NCBI GenBank assembly: GCA_046160485.1
Contig: JBJXGV010000021.1
Span: 28,451 to 92,450, forward strand
Direction: 5' to 3'
From: JBJXGV01 sp046160485
Lineage (GTDB): Bacteria; Orphanbacterota; Orphanbacteria; JBJXGV01
DNA length: 64,000 nt
Shown: positions 8,654 to 17,034 of the stretch, piece after piece
Layout: the number at the start of each line of letters is the position of its first letter
Position numbering within the stretch: the stretch's first letter is position 1
Program-made: the position numbers and the translations under genes
Notes under the pieces: model-generated
Database searches by the model: none
What the model was told of the DNA's origin: nothing
The model's input: only the letters and a program-made list of their open reading frames with translations

Positions 8654-9420
8654 TGCGGATCCGCGGCGGCGGCCTCGCGGGCACGCTGTCCCAGCTCGCC
8701 AGGCTCACTGGCGAGGACGTGCAGCACGGAGTCCGCGCTCGCGTGGCGCCCGCTGTGCTTGAGCGCGACCCAGTGAGCCCAGCGGGTCTCGGCTCCCCAC
8801 GGATCGGGAATGGGATCCGTCGCGATTGACTCGAGAACGGCGAGTCCCTCGTCGTATCGACGATCGTGCGCATACGCGCTCGCGAGGTAGACGCGCCGCA
8901 GGACGTCGAGCCGGTGGCTCGGCTGCGGCGTCTGGAGCTTCTTGATCGCGGCGGCGAACTTCTCGCGCGAGTACGCGGTGAGTCCCTCGAGCAGCTCCGC
9001 GTCCGGAGGTCGCTCGGAGGCGTCGCGCCAGATCGTCAGTTCGGAGACGGCCGGCAGCATGCGAAGCTCGCGCGCAGGGCTGCTCGCGGGGCGCAGCGCG
9101 AACACGAGGAGCGCGGCCGCGGCGGCGAGGGCGCCGATGCCGAGCGGGATGAGCGCGCGTTCGCGGCGTGCGGTGCGCGCTCGCCGCGCATCCGTGCGCG
9201 GCACGGGCGCGATGGCAGGCCCGCGCAGCGCGTCGGGCACGCTCGCGAGAACGCGCTCGCGCTCCGCCGTCCGCTCGCTAAGAAGCCGCTCGCATTGCGC
9301 GCAGACACGAACGTGAGCGAGCACTTCTTGGCGCTTCGCACGATCGACGAGTCCGTGCAGGAAGTCGATGCAGAGGTCTTCGTCGAGATGGCGCGTGGAG
9401 TTAATCACGCTGATCTCCAT
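8650..9420 (-). CDS. Membrane anti-sigma factor with zinc-binding ZAS motif
   Basis: This 256-residue protein fits an anti-sigma factor. The N-terminal cytoplasmic domain has the H-x3-C-x2-C zinc motif (H36, C40, C43). An Ala/Arg-rich linker is followed by one transmembrane helix (about residues 90-109, LIPLGIGALAAAAALLVFAL). The extracytoplasmic part is helical with TPR-like repeats (RRVYLASAYAHDRRYDEG). Its start lies inside the 3' end of the sigma gene, with a 20-bp overlap in another frame and GAGG five bases before the ATG. Its stop overlaps the CHAT start. Family knowledge says such proteins hold an ECF sigma factor inactive until cleaved or displaced; the external TPR region is a plausible sensor. 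Confidence 0.88.
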   Translation of the reverse strand: MEISVINSTRHLDEDLCIDFLHGLVDRAKRQEVLAHVRVCAQCERLLSERTAERERVLASVPDALRGPAIAPVPRTDARRARTARRERALIPLGIGALAAAAALLVFALRPASSPARELRMLPAVSELTIWRDASERPPDAELLEGLTAYSREKFAAAIKKLQTPQPSHRLDVLRRVYLASAYAHDRRYDEGLAVLESIATDPIPDPWGAETRWAHWVALKHSGRHASADSVLHVLASEPGELGQRAREAAAADPQ

Positions 9421-10228
9421 GCGGACCTCGGATGCCGCGGGGCGCTCGCGGCGACCCGCGATACTCGGCTCCCGGATCGGCGTCGCCGGCGAAGTGATCC
9501 CACAACTCGGCGACGGTTCCGGGGGGCATCTCGTGCGGATCGTAGCCCCGCGTCGCGACGCACTCGCGGATCGTGTCGCGGCAGCGCTGAAGCACGACGT
9601 CGACGTGCGCCGGTTTGAGGCTCACATCCGGATGCGACGCGATATCGCGCGTGGGCATGTCGTGAAGGACGCGGAAGAGCCAGATGCGGCGCGCGCGCGG
9701 TTGAAGTGATTCGATACAGCAGCGCAGGAGCGCGGCGTATCGCGCCCGATCGATCGGCAAGTCGGCCGCGGTTGTCCCGGGCATGCTGTGCTGAAGCGCG
9801 TTCGCGTCTCGGTCCAATTCATCCTCGGAAGAGCCTTCGCTTCGTACGAACAATCGCTCGCGCCGCGCGAGGTCGACGAGTGCGTTCCTCGCGATCGTCG
9901 AGAGGTACGCGGCGACCTCCGCAGGCGCGCGGTCGCGGACCTGCCATTCTCCAGATTCGGCGCGGCGGATCAGATCTAACGCCTTCGTCGACGCGATGTC
10001 TTCGATGTCCTCGGGTTCGAGGCGGCGGCCGGTGGCGTGCATGCGCACGTAGCGGCGCAGCCCGGAGTTGATGAGGACCCACGCTTCCGCGCGCTGGGCT
10101 TGACGATGCGCGTCGACGCCCCCGCCGACGCCGATCGAGAGGAGGATCTCGCGGAGTCGGGCTGGCCACGCGGGCTCAGTGCGAGGGGCCTCGCCGTCCG
10201 GCTCGTCGGACGCTCGATGTCTGATCAT
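9401..10228 (-). CDS. ECF-type RNA polymerase sigma factor
   Basis: This 275-residue sigma-70-family protein has region 2 at about residues 47-130 (YVRMHATGRRLEPEDIEDIA, then AYLSTIARNALVDLARRE). Region 4 lies at about 165-232 (IESLQPRARRIWLFRVLHD, then a helix-turn-helix). The start is ATG at 10228, preceded by GGGAG at eight bases. The 146 in-frame residues upstream are low-complexity, run into the divergent promoter region and are rejected. The next two genes encode a ZAS anti-sigma and a CHAT protease in overlapping frames. Two promoter-like elements of identical design lie just upstream on the other strand and are candidate targets. Confidence 0.9.
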   Translation of the reverse strand: MIRHRASDEPDGEAPRTEPAWPARLREILLSIGVGGGVDAHRQAQRAEAWVLINSGLRRYVRMHATGRRLEPEDIEDIASTKALDLIRRAESGEWQVRDRAPAEVAAYLSTIARNALVDLARRERLFVRSEGSSEDELDRDANALQHSMPGTTAADLPIDRARYAALLRCCIESLQPRARRIWLFRVLHDMPTRDIASHPDVSLKPAHVDVVLQRCRDTIRECVATRGYDPHEMPPGTVAELWDHFAGDADPGAEYRGSPRAPRGIRGPHGDQRD

Positions 10229-10344
10229 GGCGCGGGCTCCCGCGGGTGAGGTCTCGCCGAGGTCCGCGATCGCAGGGGCTCGCGTCGCGACGCGGAAGCC
10301 ATTGTACCGGGAGCGTGCGGAAAGCCGCAAGGGTGCGCGGAGCG

Positions 10345-10373
10345 TGTTAGATCGTGGGTCTGCATGCGTACTC
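10345..10373 (+). promoter_or_regulatory. Putative ECF promoter 1 (TGTTAG-N16-CGTACTC)
   Basis: TGTTAG is at 10345-10350 and CGTACTC at 10367-10373, with 16 bases between. The same two blocks and spacing occur at 11122-11150 (plus) and 22228-22200 (minus), each upstream of a secreted-protein gene. The first and second copies also share flanking GCG before the first block and ATCG after it. Here the element precedes the gene starting at 10505 by about 130 bases. The -35/-10 assignment is inference. Confidence 0.65.
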
Positions 10374-10504
10374 GCAATCGTTGGAACCAGCTGACTGAGC
10401 GTCGCGAGGACGCGACTTCGGGATGTTCCGGTCGGCTCAACGTACGCGTGTTGTGTCAAGGCTCGGTGCGCCGCGACAGGCGCGACCGACGGAAAGGAGT
10501 AGTC

Positions 10505-10921
10505 GTGAATCTCAAATCGATTTGTCGTGTCGTCGGAGGCTTGGCGCTCGTTACGTTTCTCTGTGCCGCCGCGCCCACGAACACGAGCGCACAGCCGTAC
10601 CAGCCGAAATGTGAGTTCGACTGGGTGAACGTGGACTGCGCTGTCGGCCATGGTGCAGGTTTCCATGGATTCCAGATCGTATGGAACACGTTCGTTAACG
10701 ACTGCACCGGTGCGACAGCGAACCTCTTCAGAAAGATTGGCAACGGAGACTGGCAGCTACTCCAAGTCGACGCGCAAGTCGGGTATATCGACCCGGGTGT
10801 GGGATTCGGCGGCGCGAATTCTGCGTACTACTACCGTTTGTCGCTGACCTGCATGTGCATGGGCGAGATCGTCACGGACTGGATCGAAGCGGACCCCGTT
10901 TACGCCCGGGACTGCAACTAA
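10505..10921 (+). CDS. Small secreted protein, FnIII-like, unknown function
   Basis: This 138-residue protein starts at a GTG preceded by AAAGGAG (spacing five). Residues 1 to about 28 form a signal peptide (VVGGLALVTFLCAAA then an Ala/Ser cleavage region). The mature part of about 110 residues has six cysteines and a pattern resembling one fibronectin-III-like domain (LFRKIGNGDWQLL ... YIDPGVGFGG ... AYYYRLSLTC). I do not recognise a specific family. It is divergent from the sigma operon, separated by 276 bp holding putative ECF promoter 1, and upstream of the beta-helix gene that has promoter 2. Unlike two other exoproteins here, it lacks the WG-K-FR tail and the FlgD-like domain. Confidence 0.75.
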   Translation: MNLKSICRVVGGLALVTFLCAAAPTNTSAQPYQPKCEFDWVNVDCAVGHGAGFHGFQIVWNTFVNDCTGATANLFRKIGNGDWQLLQVDAQVGYIDPGVGFGGANSAYYYRLSLTCMCMGEIVTDWIEADPVYARDCN

Positions 10922-10940
10922 GCAAGCTCTAGCACGAGTT

Positions 10941-10964
10941 GCGCGGGCAGGGTATTGCTCGCGC
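10941..10964 (+). terminator. GC-rich hairpin after the small secreted protein gene
   Basis: GCGCGGGCA (10941-10949) pairs with TGCTCGCGC (10956-10964) across a six-base loop, with one G-T pair. It lies 20 bases after the stop codon and has no U tract, so it is a weak terminator candidate or an mRNA-stabilising hairpin. Confidence 0.4.
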
Positions 10965-11121
10965 GGCGATCGGCGACTGAATATCGATTGCTCGATGCAG
11001 GCGCCCATCGGGACGCGAAGAGTGCGAGGCCGGCATGCGCGATCCGGCTTGAACACTGGCGATTCTTCGCTCAGCTCGAGGGGCGCCTCCTGTCATCCAC
11101 TCTCCCTGACGGACAACGGCG

Positions 11122-11150
11122 TGTTAGATCGCGCGTGTCGGGCCGTACTC
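11122..11150 (+). promoter_or_regulatory. Putative ECF promoter 2 (TGTTAG-N16-CGTACTC)
   Basis: TGTTAG is at 11122-11127 and CGTACTC at 11144-11150, with spacing identical to promoter 1. It lies about 57 bases upstream of the GTG start of the beta-helix exoprotein. The match to promoter 1 extends over GCGTGTTAGATCG on the left. Confidence 0.65.
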
Positions 11151-11207
11151 ACTCCAGGAACAACACGGACCCGATTCATGCCAATCAACGACACAAAGGA
11201 GTCGAAG

Positions 11208-14200
11208 GTGCGCACATGGTTGCGAAACGCGGGTGTCATTCTCTCTCGCTGCATTCTCGGAGCGTCGCTCGCAATCATTCCCGCGGCGGTCGCGAGTGCC
11301 GACCAGGAGATCACGATCCTAGTACCGGCGGGTGGAGAGACCTACGCGGGGGGGCAGACCGTTACGATCCACTGGTCTCTCACTGTCGAGGGTGCGTGTC
11401 CAGGTTTGGGTGCAACGTCACACATCTATTTCTATGGCGATGGCGCTGGTGAGACCCTGATTGGAAGCCGAGTTTGGCTCGACGAAGTCACGCTCACGTA
11501 CGATTGGACGATTCCCGCAAATGTCGTGGCGACGGATTGCCGGCTTCGGATCGAAGTGGAAGGCGCGCATCCAAGTTGCTACTACGGGTTTGTTGAAAGC
11601 GCGCTGTTCGACGTTCTCCCAAACGAAGCATCAGACCTGATCGTCGTCGAGGGAGAGGTGATTCAAGCAGCGATTGACGCTGCGAACGCGGGCGACGTTG
11701 TGCTAGTCGATCCTGGTGACTATGTGCAATCAGACACGCGGCTGATCAATGGTGAGCAGGTAACCGCCTGTGTGTTCATGAAGTCCGGTGTGGACGTGCA
11801 GTCGGTCTACGGACCGGAAGGCACGAATATCATCCCGACGGGCGGACCCGGCATCGTAGGCGTCGTGTTCGACGACGTCAACGGGTCGACGCTTAGCGGC
11901 TTTAGCGTCGTTGGGGATCAGGAAGGCATCAGGATGCGCCGCGGTAGCGGCAACTCCGTATACAGGTGCGTCGTCACCGGCGACGACTACGCTGTGGCAC
12001 TGAACGACGGGGAAGGCGGGGCCCACCTCACGGAATGCGTCTTCCCGTACGCGCCGGATCTGGCAGTGAGTGCGCTGAACGGCTCCGACGTAATGCTTCG
12101 CGAATGTGTCTTCGACGGTGGCTGGATGGGCGTGCATAGCTCTTGCTCGAATCCACGTATCTTCGAGTGCACGTTTTCGAATTTCTTGTTCAACGCCATC
12201 AACGTGATCGATCTGAATAACTGCGCAGGCGGAGTGCGCGACGAGATCTCGGACAACGTATTCGTTGGCAACGGTACGGCGATCTCCCTGGGTGGTCCCC
12301 AAGGGGCAGAGGCGATGAACGTCTGGCGGAACACCATCAGTCGTGGAACGTATGGAATCGTCGTCGAAGGCGCTGGATCGCACGTCATCGCGCGCAACAC
12401 GCTCTACGATCAGACTAACACGGGACTCGACCTTAAGAATGGCGCGGCGCCAAGCGTCAGCGAAAACATCATTGTCAGCAGCAACTACGGCGTTCGTCGC
12501 GTCGGCGCGGGAGTCGCAACGTTTACGTGCAACGATGTGTGGGGCAACACGACGGCAAACTTCTCTGGATTGCCTGACCCAACGGGCACCGGTGGCAACA
12601 TCGCGCTGGATCCGGAATTCTGCAATGCGCCCGCGGGGGACTTTCGTATCGACCCGTTGTCGCCTTGCGCGCCGTGCTACTCGAACTGTGCGGCTCCTTG
12701 GACCATCGGCGCCGTCGACGGTTTCTGTGGGTCAAGCCCGCTCGATGTCTATCCCGGCGACCTGCTCCAGTGCGCCGTCGACAATGCGCCGGTGGGCGCG
12801 GTCGTACGGGTTCATCCGGGTACTTTCTCCGCGACCTCAACTCGTGTGGTGGCGGGACAAAGCATCACCTCCTGCCTCTTCATGAAGCCGGGCGTATCCG
12901 TTGAGTCAACGGGCGGCGCGGAGGTCACCACGATCGGACCTCCGACGCCTGCGAACGGAAACGCAGTCGTCTTTTCTGGGAACGGCGGCAGTAGTCGACT
13001 CGATGGGTTCCACGTGTCCGGCGGAAGCAATGGCATCTACGTGGCTGACGACGCGGTTGCGGAGATCGAAAACTGCGTAGTGTCGCAGAGCGCGACGGGG
13101 CTGTACGCGGTCTCCGGAACGACGGGTGTTGCGCAGTCCTCATTCGAGGGAGCAACGGTACGATGTGTTCTTTCGGCGAACGGTGCCGAGGTGTCGCTAG
13201 ACGCTTGCGACTTTCGGGATTCCGCGAAGGGAGTGCGCGCCGGCGGTCAGGGCACGATTGCGATATCCAACTGCCAGTTTGAACGGATCACCGCAGATGG
13301 AGTTGAGATCGCGGACGACGCGTCAGGAGCGGGCAGCTCCGTCGAGGCGAGCCGCTTCTATCAGGTCGGAGTCGGTGTCAACGTTGAGGAATCCGCGTAC
13401 GGGCACCCGATTGCTATCGTCGGGAACACGTTCGTTGGAGGCGAACGCGCGTTGAGTATCGAGGGCGGAATTTTGGGAAAGGCGCAGCCCGGATCTGCTG
13501 TCGTTCAGCTCTTTTCTCATGTCGTCAAGAGCAATACGCTGTTCGGTCAGCGCACAGGGGGCATTGACCTGGGTGTCGGCGCTGCTCCGCAGATTCATCA
13601 CAACATCGTCAGCCAGTGTGGTTTTGGAATCCGCAAGGATGCCAGCAGCGCGCCGCAGCTCAGTTGCAACGACGTCTGGGGCTCCGAGTCGGCGAACTAC
13701 GTTGGCCTCTCCGATCCTACGGGTACGGGCGGTAGCATTTCGGCGGACCCCATGTTTTGCGATCCGGAGAACCTCAACTTCAGCTTGGCCGCGAATTCAC
13801 CCTGCGTCGCCGGCGTCACGACGTGCACGAATCCAAACTATCTCGGCGCGGATGGGACGACTTGTTCTCCGATGGCTCCGTCGGTTCTCCACGCGAATGG
13901 CTTCGAGACTGGCGACTTCCATCAGGCCGCTGGCAGCGAGGGCAACGTGACGGTCACTACGCTGAAACGGACGGGGCGGTACGGACTCCGCGCTCGACCC
14001 ATTGGCCCGCCACCGCTCACCTCCTACTATCGAATGCAGAAACCGCGAAGCAATGATACGGCATGGGACCCGATCGGGCTCGATAGGGCCTATCTGACTT
14101 TCTATTTCCGGCCGACGTTCGGCCCCAGCGCCGTGTCCGAGCAAATGATGTCGTTCACGTCTGCGGGTGGCGACAAGCTGCTGCTGGCCGTGCGTGCCGA

Positions 14201-15368
14201 CGGAGTGCTTGAGCTACGGGAGGGAGATGGGACAAAGACCGCAGCAATCGAGTGGATTCCGAACATTTATGTCCGAATTGATATCGCGTGCGGCAGCGAG
14301 ACCAGTCCCGGCGCGAACGACGGAACCGCCATGGTTCGCGTCAACGGGGGGATCACACATTTCTTCTCAGGCCTCAAAACTCGGGCGGACGCAGTCGACG
14401 CGATCGTTTTCGGACCCTTTGCCAGTGGCGAGATCTCCAGCGGCGCCATATACGACTACGATGACGTCGTGCTGAGCGCTGGCGGCTGGCTGCAAGATTC
14501 GCCGGGCGTCGTGATGCTCTGCCCGAACGCTGACGGGACCTACCCCGCGGCGGGCGGCGCGGGGACAGATTGGCTTCCCAGTTTCGGTGGACTCGGGCGG
14601 TTCCCCCAAGTCGATGACTGGAAGACCGTAGCGACAGACAACGACGCGACCTATCTCGCAAACGCCACCACCGACGGGAATGTGGAGTTTTCGGTCAATC
14701 TCGAGGCGACGAATCCGAAGGTGCCGGCCAACAGCGCGATCGTCGCCGTGACGTCATTTGCGGTGCTTCGAGACATGGCGGAGATATCGCGCGTGCGTCT
14801 TCTGACGCGATCCGGCGGGCTGGACTTCGACGGAGGGAGCAATGTTGACGCGTCCGCGATGTATCAGCCGATGATGCACCTCTGGACGACGAACCCGAAC
14901 GGCAACGTTGCGTGGACGACGGCAGCGGTGAACGAGTTGCAGGTTGGTCTCATCGACAATTCAGTGCAAGCACACACGCTGCGATGCACTGCGGTGGGTG
15001 CGATCGTTCTCTTCACTCAGGGCGGGTTGTCTGGCACCTCACCGAACGAGGAAAGCGTTCTGGAAGCGCGCGCGACCGAGGCGACGCATTCGATCGCTTT
15101 GCGCGCCTGGCCGAATCCGACGACGCTGGGTTCGACATCCCAGTTTGCTTTCGGTCTTGCGACGCCAGAGCGTGTTTCTCTCAAGATCTACGACACCTCC
15201 GGGCGGCTCGTTCGAACCGTCGTCGACGAGGTTTTGACTGCGGGCGCGCATCAGTTCGAATGGGACGGAAGGCTCTCCTCCGGTGAGAGCGTGTCGCCGG
15301 GTGTCTACCTGCTAAGGCTCATCGGCGCGGACCGCGACGAAAGCGCGAAGCTGCTGCGCATTCGGTAG
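11208..15368 (+). CDS. Secreted two-module parallel beta-helix exoprotein with FlgD/T9SS-like C-terminal domain
   Basis: This is a 1386-residue protein. The GTG at 11208 has AAAGGAG six bases upstream; longer in-frame starts lack one. Residues 1 to about 31 are a signal peptide. Next comes a Kre9/KNH-like Ig domain (GGETYAGGQTVTIHWS). Two tandem right-handed beta-helix modules follow, about residues 144-509 and 510-886. Each opens with a VxPGDY/VHPGTF helix cap and closes with a Cys-containing block (CNDVWGN ... DPTGTGGNI ... DPEFC). A concanavalin/LamG-like region (about 890-1110) follows, then a spacer. The last 85 residues form a FlgD-Ig/T9SS type A-like domain (WPNPTTLGS ... LKIYDTSGRLV ... 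GVYLLRL). Family knowledge suggests polysaccharide binding or lysis, but no catalytic lyase or hydrolase motif is evident. Confidence 0.87.
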   Translation: MRTWLRNAGVILSRCILGASLAIIPAAVASADQEITILVPAGGETYAGGQTVTIHWSLTVEGACPGLGATSHIYFYGDGAGETLIGSRVWLDEVTLTYDWTIPANVVATDCRLRIEVEGAHPSCYYGFVESALFDVLPNEASDLIVVEGEVIQAAIDAANAGDVVLVDPGDYVQSDTRLINGEQVTACVFMKSGVDVQSVYGPEGTNIIPTGGPGIVGVVFDDVNGSTLSGFSVVGDQEGIRMRRGSGNSVYRCVVTGDDYAVALNDGEGGAHLTECVFPYAPDLAVSALNGSDVMLRECVFDGGWMGVHSSCSNPRIFECTFSNFLFNAINVIDLNNCAGGVRDEISDNVFVGNGTAISLGGPQGAEAMNVWRNTISRGTYGIVVEGAGSHVIARNTLYDQTNTGLDLKNGAAPSVSENIIVSSNYGVRRVGAGVATFTCNDVWGNTTANFSGLPDPTGTGGNIALDPEFCNAPAGDFRIDPLSPCAPCYSNCAAPWTIGAVDGFCGSSPLDVYPGDLLQCAVDNAPVGAVVRVHPGTFSATSTRVVAGQSITSCLFMKPGVSVESTGGAEVTTIGPPTPANGNAVVFSGNGGSSRLDGFHVSGGSNGIYVADDAVAEIENCVVSQSATGLYAVSGTTGVAQSSFEGATVRCVLSANGAEVSLDACDFRDSAKGVRAGGQGTIAISNCQFERITADGVEIADDASGAGSSVEASRFYQVGVGVNVEESAYGHPIAIVGNTFVGGERALSIEGGILGKAQPGSAVVQLFSHVVKSNTLFGQRTGGIDLGVGAAPQIHHNIVSQCGFGIRKDASSAPQLSCNDVWGSESANYVGLSDPTGTGGSISADPMFCDPENLNFSLAANSPCVAGVTTCTNPNYLGADGTTCSPMAPSVLHANGFETGDFHQAAGSEGNVTVTTLKRTGRYGLRARPIGPPPLTSYYRMQKPRSNDTAWDPIGLDRAYLTFYFRPTFGPSAVSEQMMSFTSAGGDKLLLAVRADGVLELREGDGTKTAAIEWIPNIYVRIDIACGSETSPGANDGTAMVRVNGGITHFFSGLKTRADAVDAIVFGPFASGEISSGAIYDYDDVVLSAGGWLQDSPGVVMLCPNADGTYPAAGGAGTDWLPSFGGLGRFPQVDDWKTVATDNDATYLANATTDGNVEFSVNLEATNPKVPANSAIVAVTSFAVLRDMAEISRVRLLTRSGGLDFDGGSNVDASAMYQPMMHLWTTNPNGNVAWTTAAVNELQVGLIDNSVQAHTLRCTAVGAIVLFTQGGLSGTSPNEESVLEARATEATHSIALRAWPNPTTLGSTSQFAFGLATPERVSLKIYDTSGRLVRTVVDEVLTAGAHQFEWDGRLSSGESVSPGVYLLRLIGADRDESAKLLRIR

Positions 15369-15403
15369 CAGCGGCGCGCGTGGAACAAGCGATGGAGTGA
15401 AAG

Positions 15404-15433
15404 CGCGCCGCGCCTCTTCGGGGGCGCGGCGCG
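15404..15433 (+). terminator. Strong GC hairpin terminator after the beta-helix gene
   Basis: An 11-bp perfect stem pairs 15404-15414 with 15423-15433 around loop TCTTCGGG, followed by CC and three T. It begins 35 bases after the stop codon and separates the exoprotein gene from the next sugar operon. Confidence 0.6.
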
Positions 15434-15582
15434 GCCTTTCGCACGCGACCCGCGCGAAGTCCTTTCCGTGCTCGTCCCGCTCCTATAGAATCGCCCGTCG
15501 ATCTGGCTGCGCCGCCCGTCGCTCTGATTTTCGTCGAGCGAAGCGGGCGCGAGTCCGATACTTAACGAGGAGCGATTCTCCA

Positions 15583-17034
15583 GTGAACGAAACAAAACCA
15601 CGCGCGGTCGTGCTCGGCGCGGGGCTCGCGGGACTCCGCGGGGCTCAGCGCCTTCTCGACGCGGGCTTTGAGGTCGAAATCCTCGAGCGGCTCGACGAGC
15701 CGGGGGGGATGTCGCGGAGCCATGTCCGCGGCGGCTATGTGTTCGATCATGGGCCGCACGGCTTCTTCAGCCGCGACGAGTGGATCGTCGACGAGTTCAA
15801 GGAGCTTGTCGGCGGCGAGGCCGGGTATCGCTGGCTCGAGAAGTGGTCGCAGATTCATTACCGCGGGCATTACTTCAATTATCCGCTCCGCATGGCGGAC
15901 ATCGGCTCGAAGATGAGCCCGTTCACGCTCGTCGCGGCGCTCTTCTCGTTTCTCGCGTCGCGCGCGCGGCTTGCGATCACGCACCGCGACGCCGCCAACG
16001 CCGAGGAATACCTCATCGATCAGTTCGGCCGCGTTCTCTACAACGAGTTCTTCGGGCCGTACACGAAGAAGGTGTGGGACGTGCCGCCGACCGAACTCGA
16101 CGCCGACTTCACGCGCGACCGCGTACCGACGCTCAATCTCTGGGAGGTCATCCGCAAGCTCTTCGCGACTCAGAAGCGCGAAACGCTGACGCCGTCAGGG
16201 CGCATCGCGACGCACGAGCTGCACAAGTTCTACTATCCGGTGCAGGGCGCGCGGGCGCTTTCCGAGGGCTACGCTGAGAAGGTGCTCCGCCAGGGTGCGC
16301 AGATGCATCTGGGCGCCGAGATCACGCGCGTCGATCTCGACGAGCGCGTCGTCAGCGTGCGCATCGGCGGCGAGCCGCGAGAGATTCCGTTCGACTACAT
16401 CCTCTCGTCGATTCCGCTCGATACGCTCGCCGGGCTCGTCACGCCCGCACCGCCAGACGATGTTGCGCGCGCCTCCGCGACGCTCCGCTACCGCGCGATT
16501 CTTCTCATCAACCTCTGCGTGCGAAAAGAAAACGTCATCGGGCCGTTCTGGATCTACTACACCGATCGCTTCTTCAATCGCATCTCCGAGTACAAGCACT
16601 TCAGTCCGGCGCTCGTGCCTGCGGGGAAGACCGGTATCTGCCTCGAGGTCGGCTGCAATGTCGGCGACGCACTCTGGAACGCGGACGACGCGCACCTCGT
16701 CGAGAAATCGATCCCGGATCTTCTCGACCTGAAACTTCTCTCGCGCGACGAGATCGAGGACTTCGTCGTGATTCGTGAGAAGAACGCGTACCCGATCTAC
16801 GATGTCGGCTACAAGGCGCGCATCGGGCGCATGATCGAGTGGCTCGAGTCGACGGGACGCATCGCGACGGCGGGGCGGCAGGGTCGATTCCTCTACTGCA
16901 ATCAAGACGCGGCGATCAAGTCTGGGTTCGAAGCGGGCGAGGCGATCGTGCAGTGGCACGCGGCGGGCGAGAGCGCGCCGGCGCCGCGCGTGGCCGCCGC
17001 CGGCCAGGGGCCGAGGCGCCAAATCCTCCGATGA
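15583..17034 (+). CDS. FAD-dependent oxidoreductase (amine-oxidase / UDP-galactopyranose-mutase-like), paralogue 2
   Basis: This 483-residue flavoprotein has the Rossmann FAD motif GAGLAGLRGAQRLLDAG near residue 12, strand-2 acidic end (EILERLDEPGG), FDHGPHGFF, and a C-terminal GRQGRFLYCN that contacts FAD in this superfamily. The start is GTG at 15583, with AGGAG about nine bases upstream. It is the first of four genes joined by 4-bp overlaps. It is paralogous to 3386-4831, and both have YTKKVW/YSEKVW and AYPIY motifs. It likely acts on a sugar nucleotide or lipid-linked sugar. A UDP-galactopyranose-mutase activity is possible but not demonstrable from motifs alone. Confidence 0.82.
   Translation: MNETKPRAVVLGAGLAGLRGAQRLLDAGFEVEILERLDEPGGMSRSHVRGGYVFDHGPHGFFSRDEWIVDEFKELVGGEAGYRWLEKWSQIHYRGHYFNYPLRMADIGSKMSPFTLVAALFSFLASRARLAITHRDAANAEEYLIDQFGRVLYNEFFGPYTKKVWDVPPTELDADFTRDRVPTLNLWEVIRKLFATQKRETLTPSGRIATHELHKFYYPVQGARALSEGYAEKVLRQGAQMHLGAEITRVDLDERVVSVRIGGEPREIPFDYILSSIPLDTLAGLVTPAPPDDVARASATLRYRAILLINLCVRKENVIGPFWIYYTDRFFNRISEYKHFSPALVPAGKTGICLEVGCNVGDALWNADDAHLVEKSIPDLLDLKLLSRDEIEDFVVIREKNAYPIYDVGYKARIGRMIEWLESTGRIATAGRQGRFLYCNQDAAIKSGFEAGEAIVQWHAAGESAPAPRVAAAGQGPRRQILR

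Noticed and set aside
10229..10666. 146-residue N-terminal extension of the sigma factor
   Set aside because: It overlaps the divergent promoter and the signal-peptide region of the opposite gene, and a good ATG with GGGAG exists at 10228.
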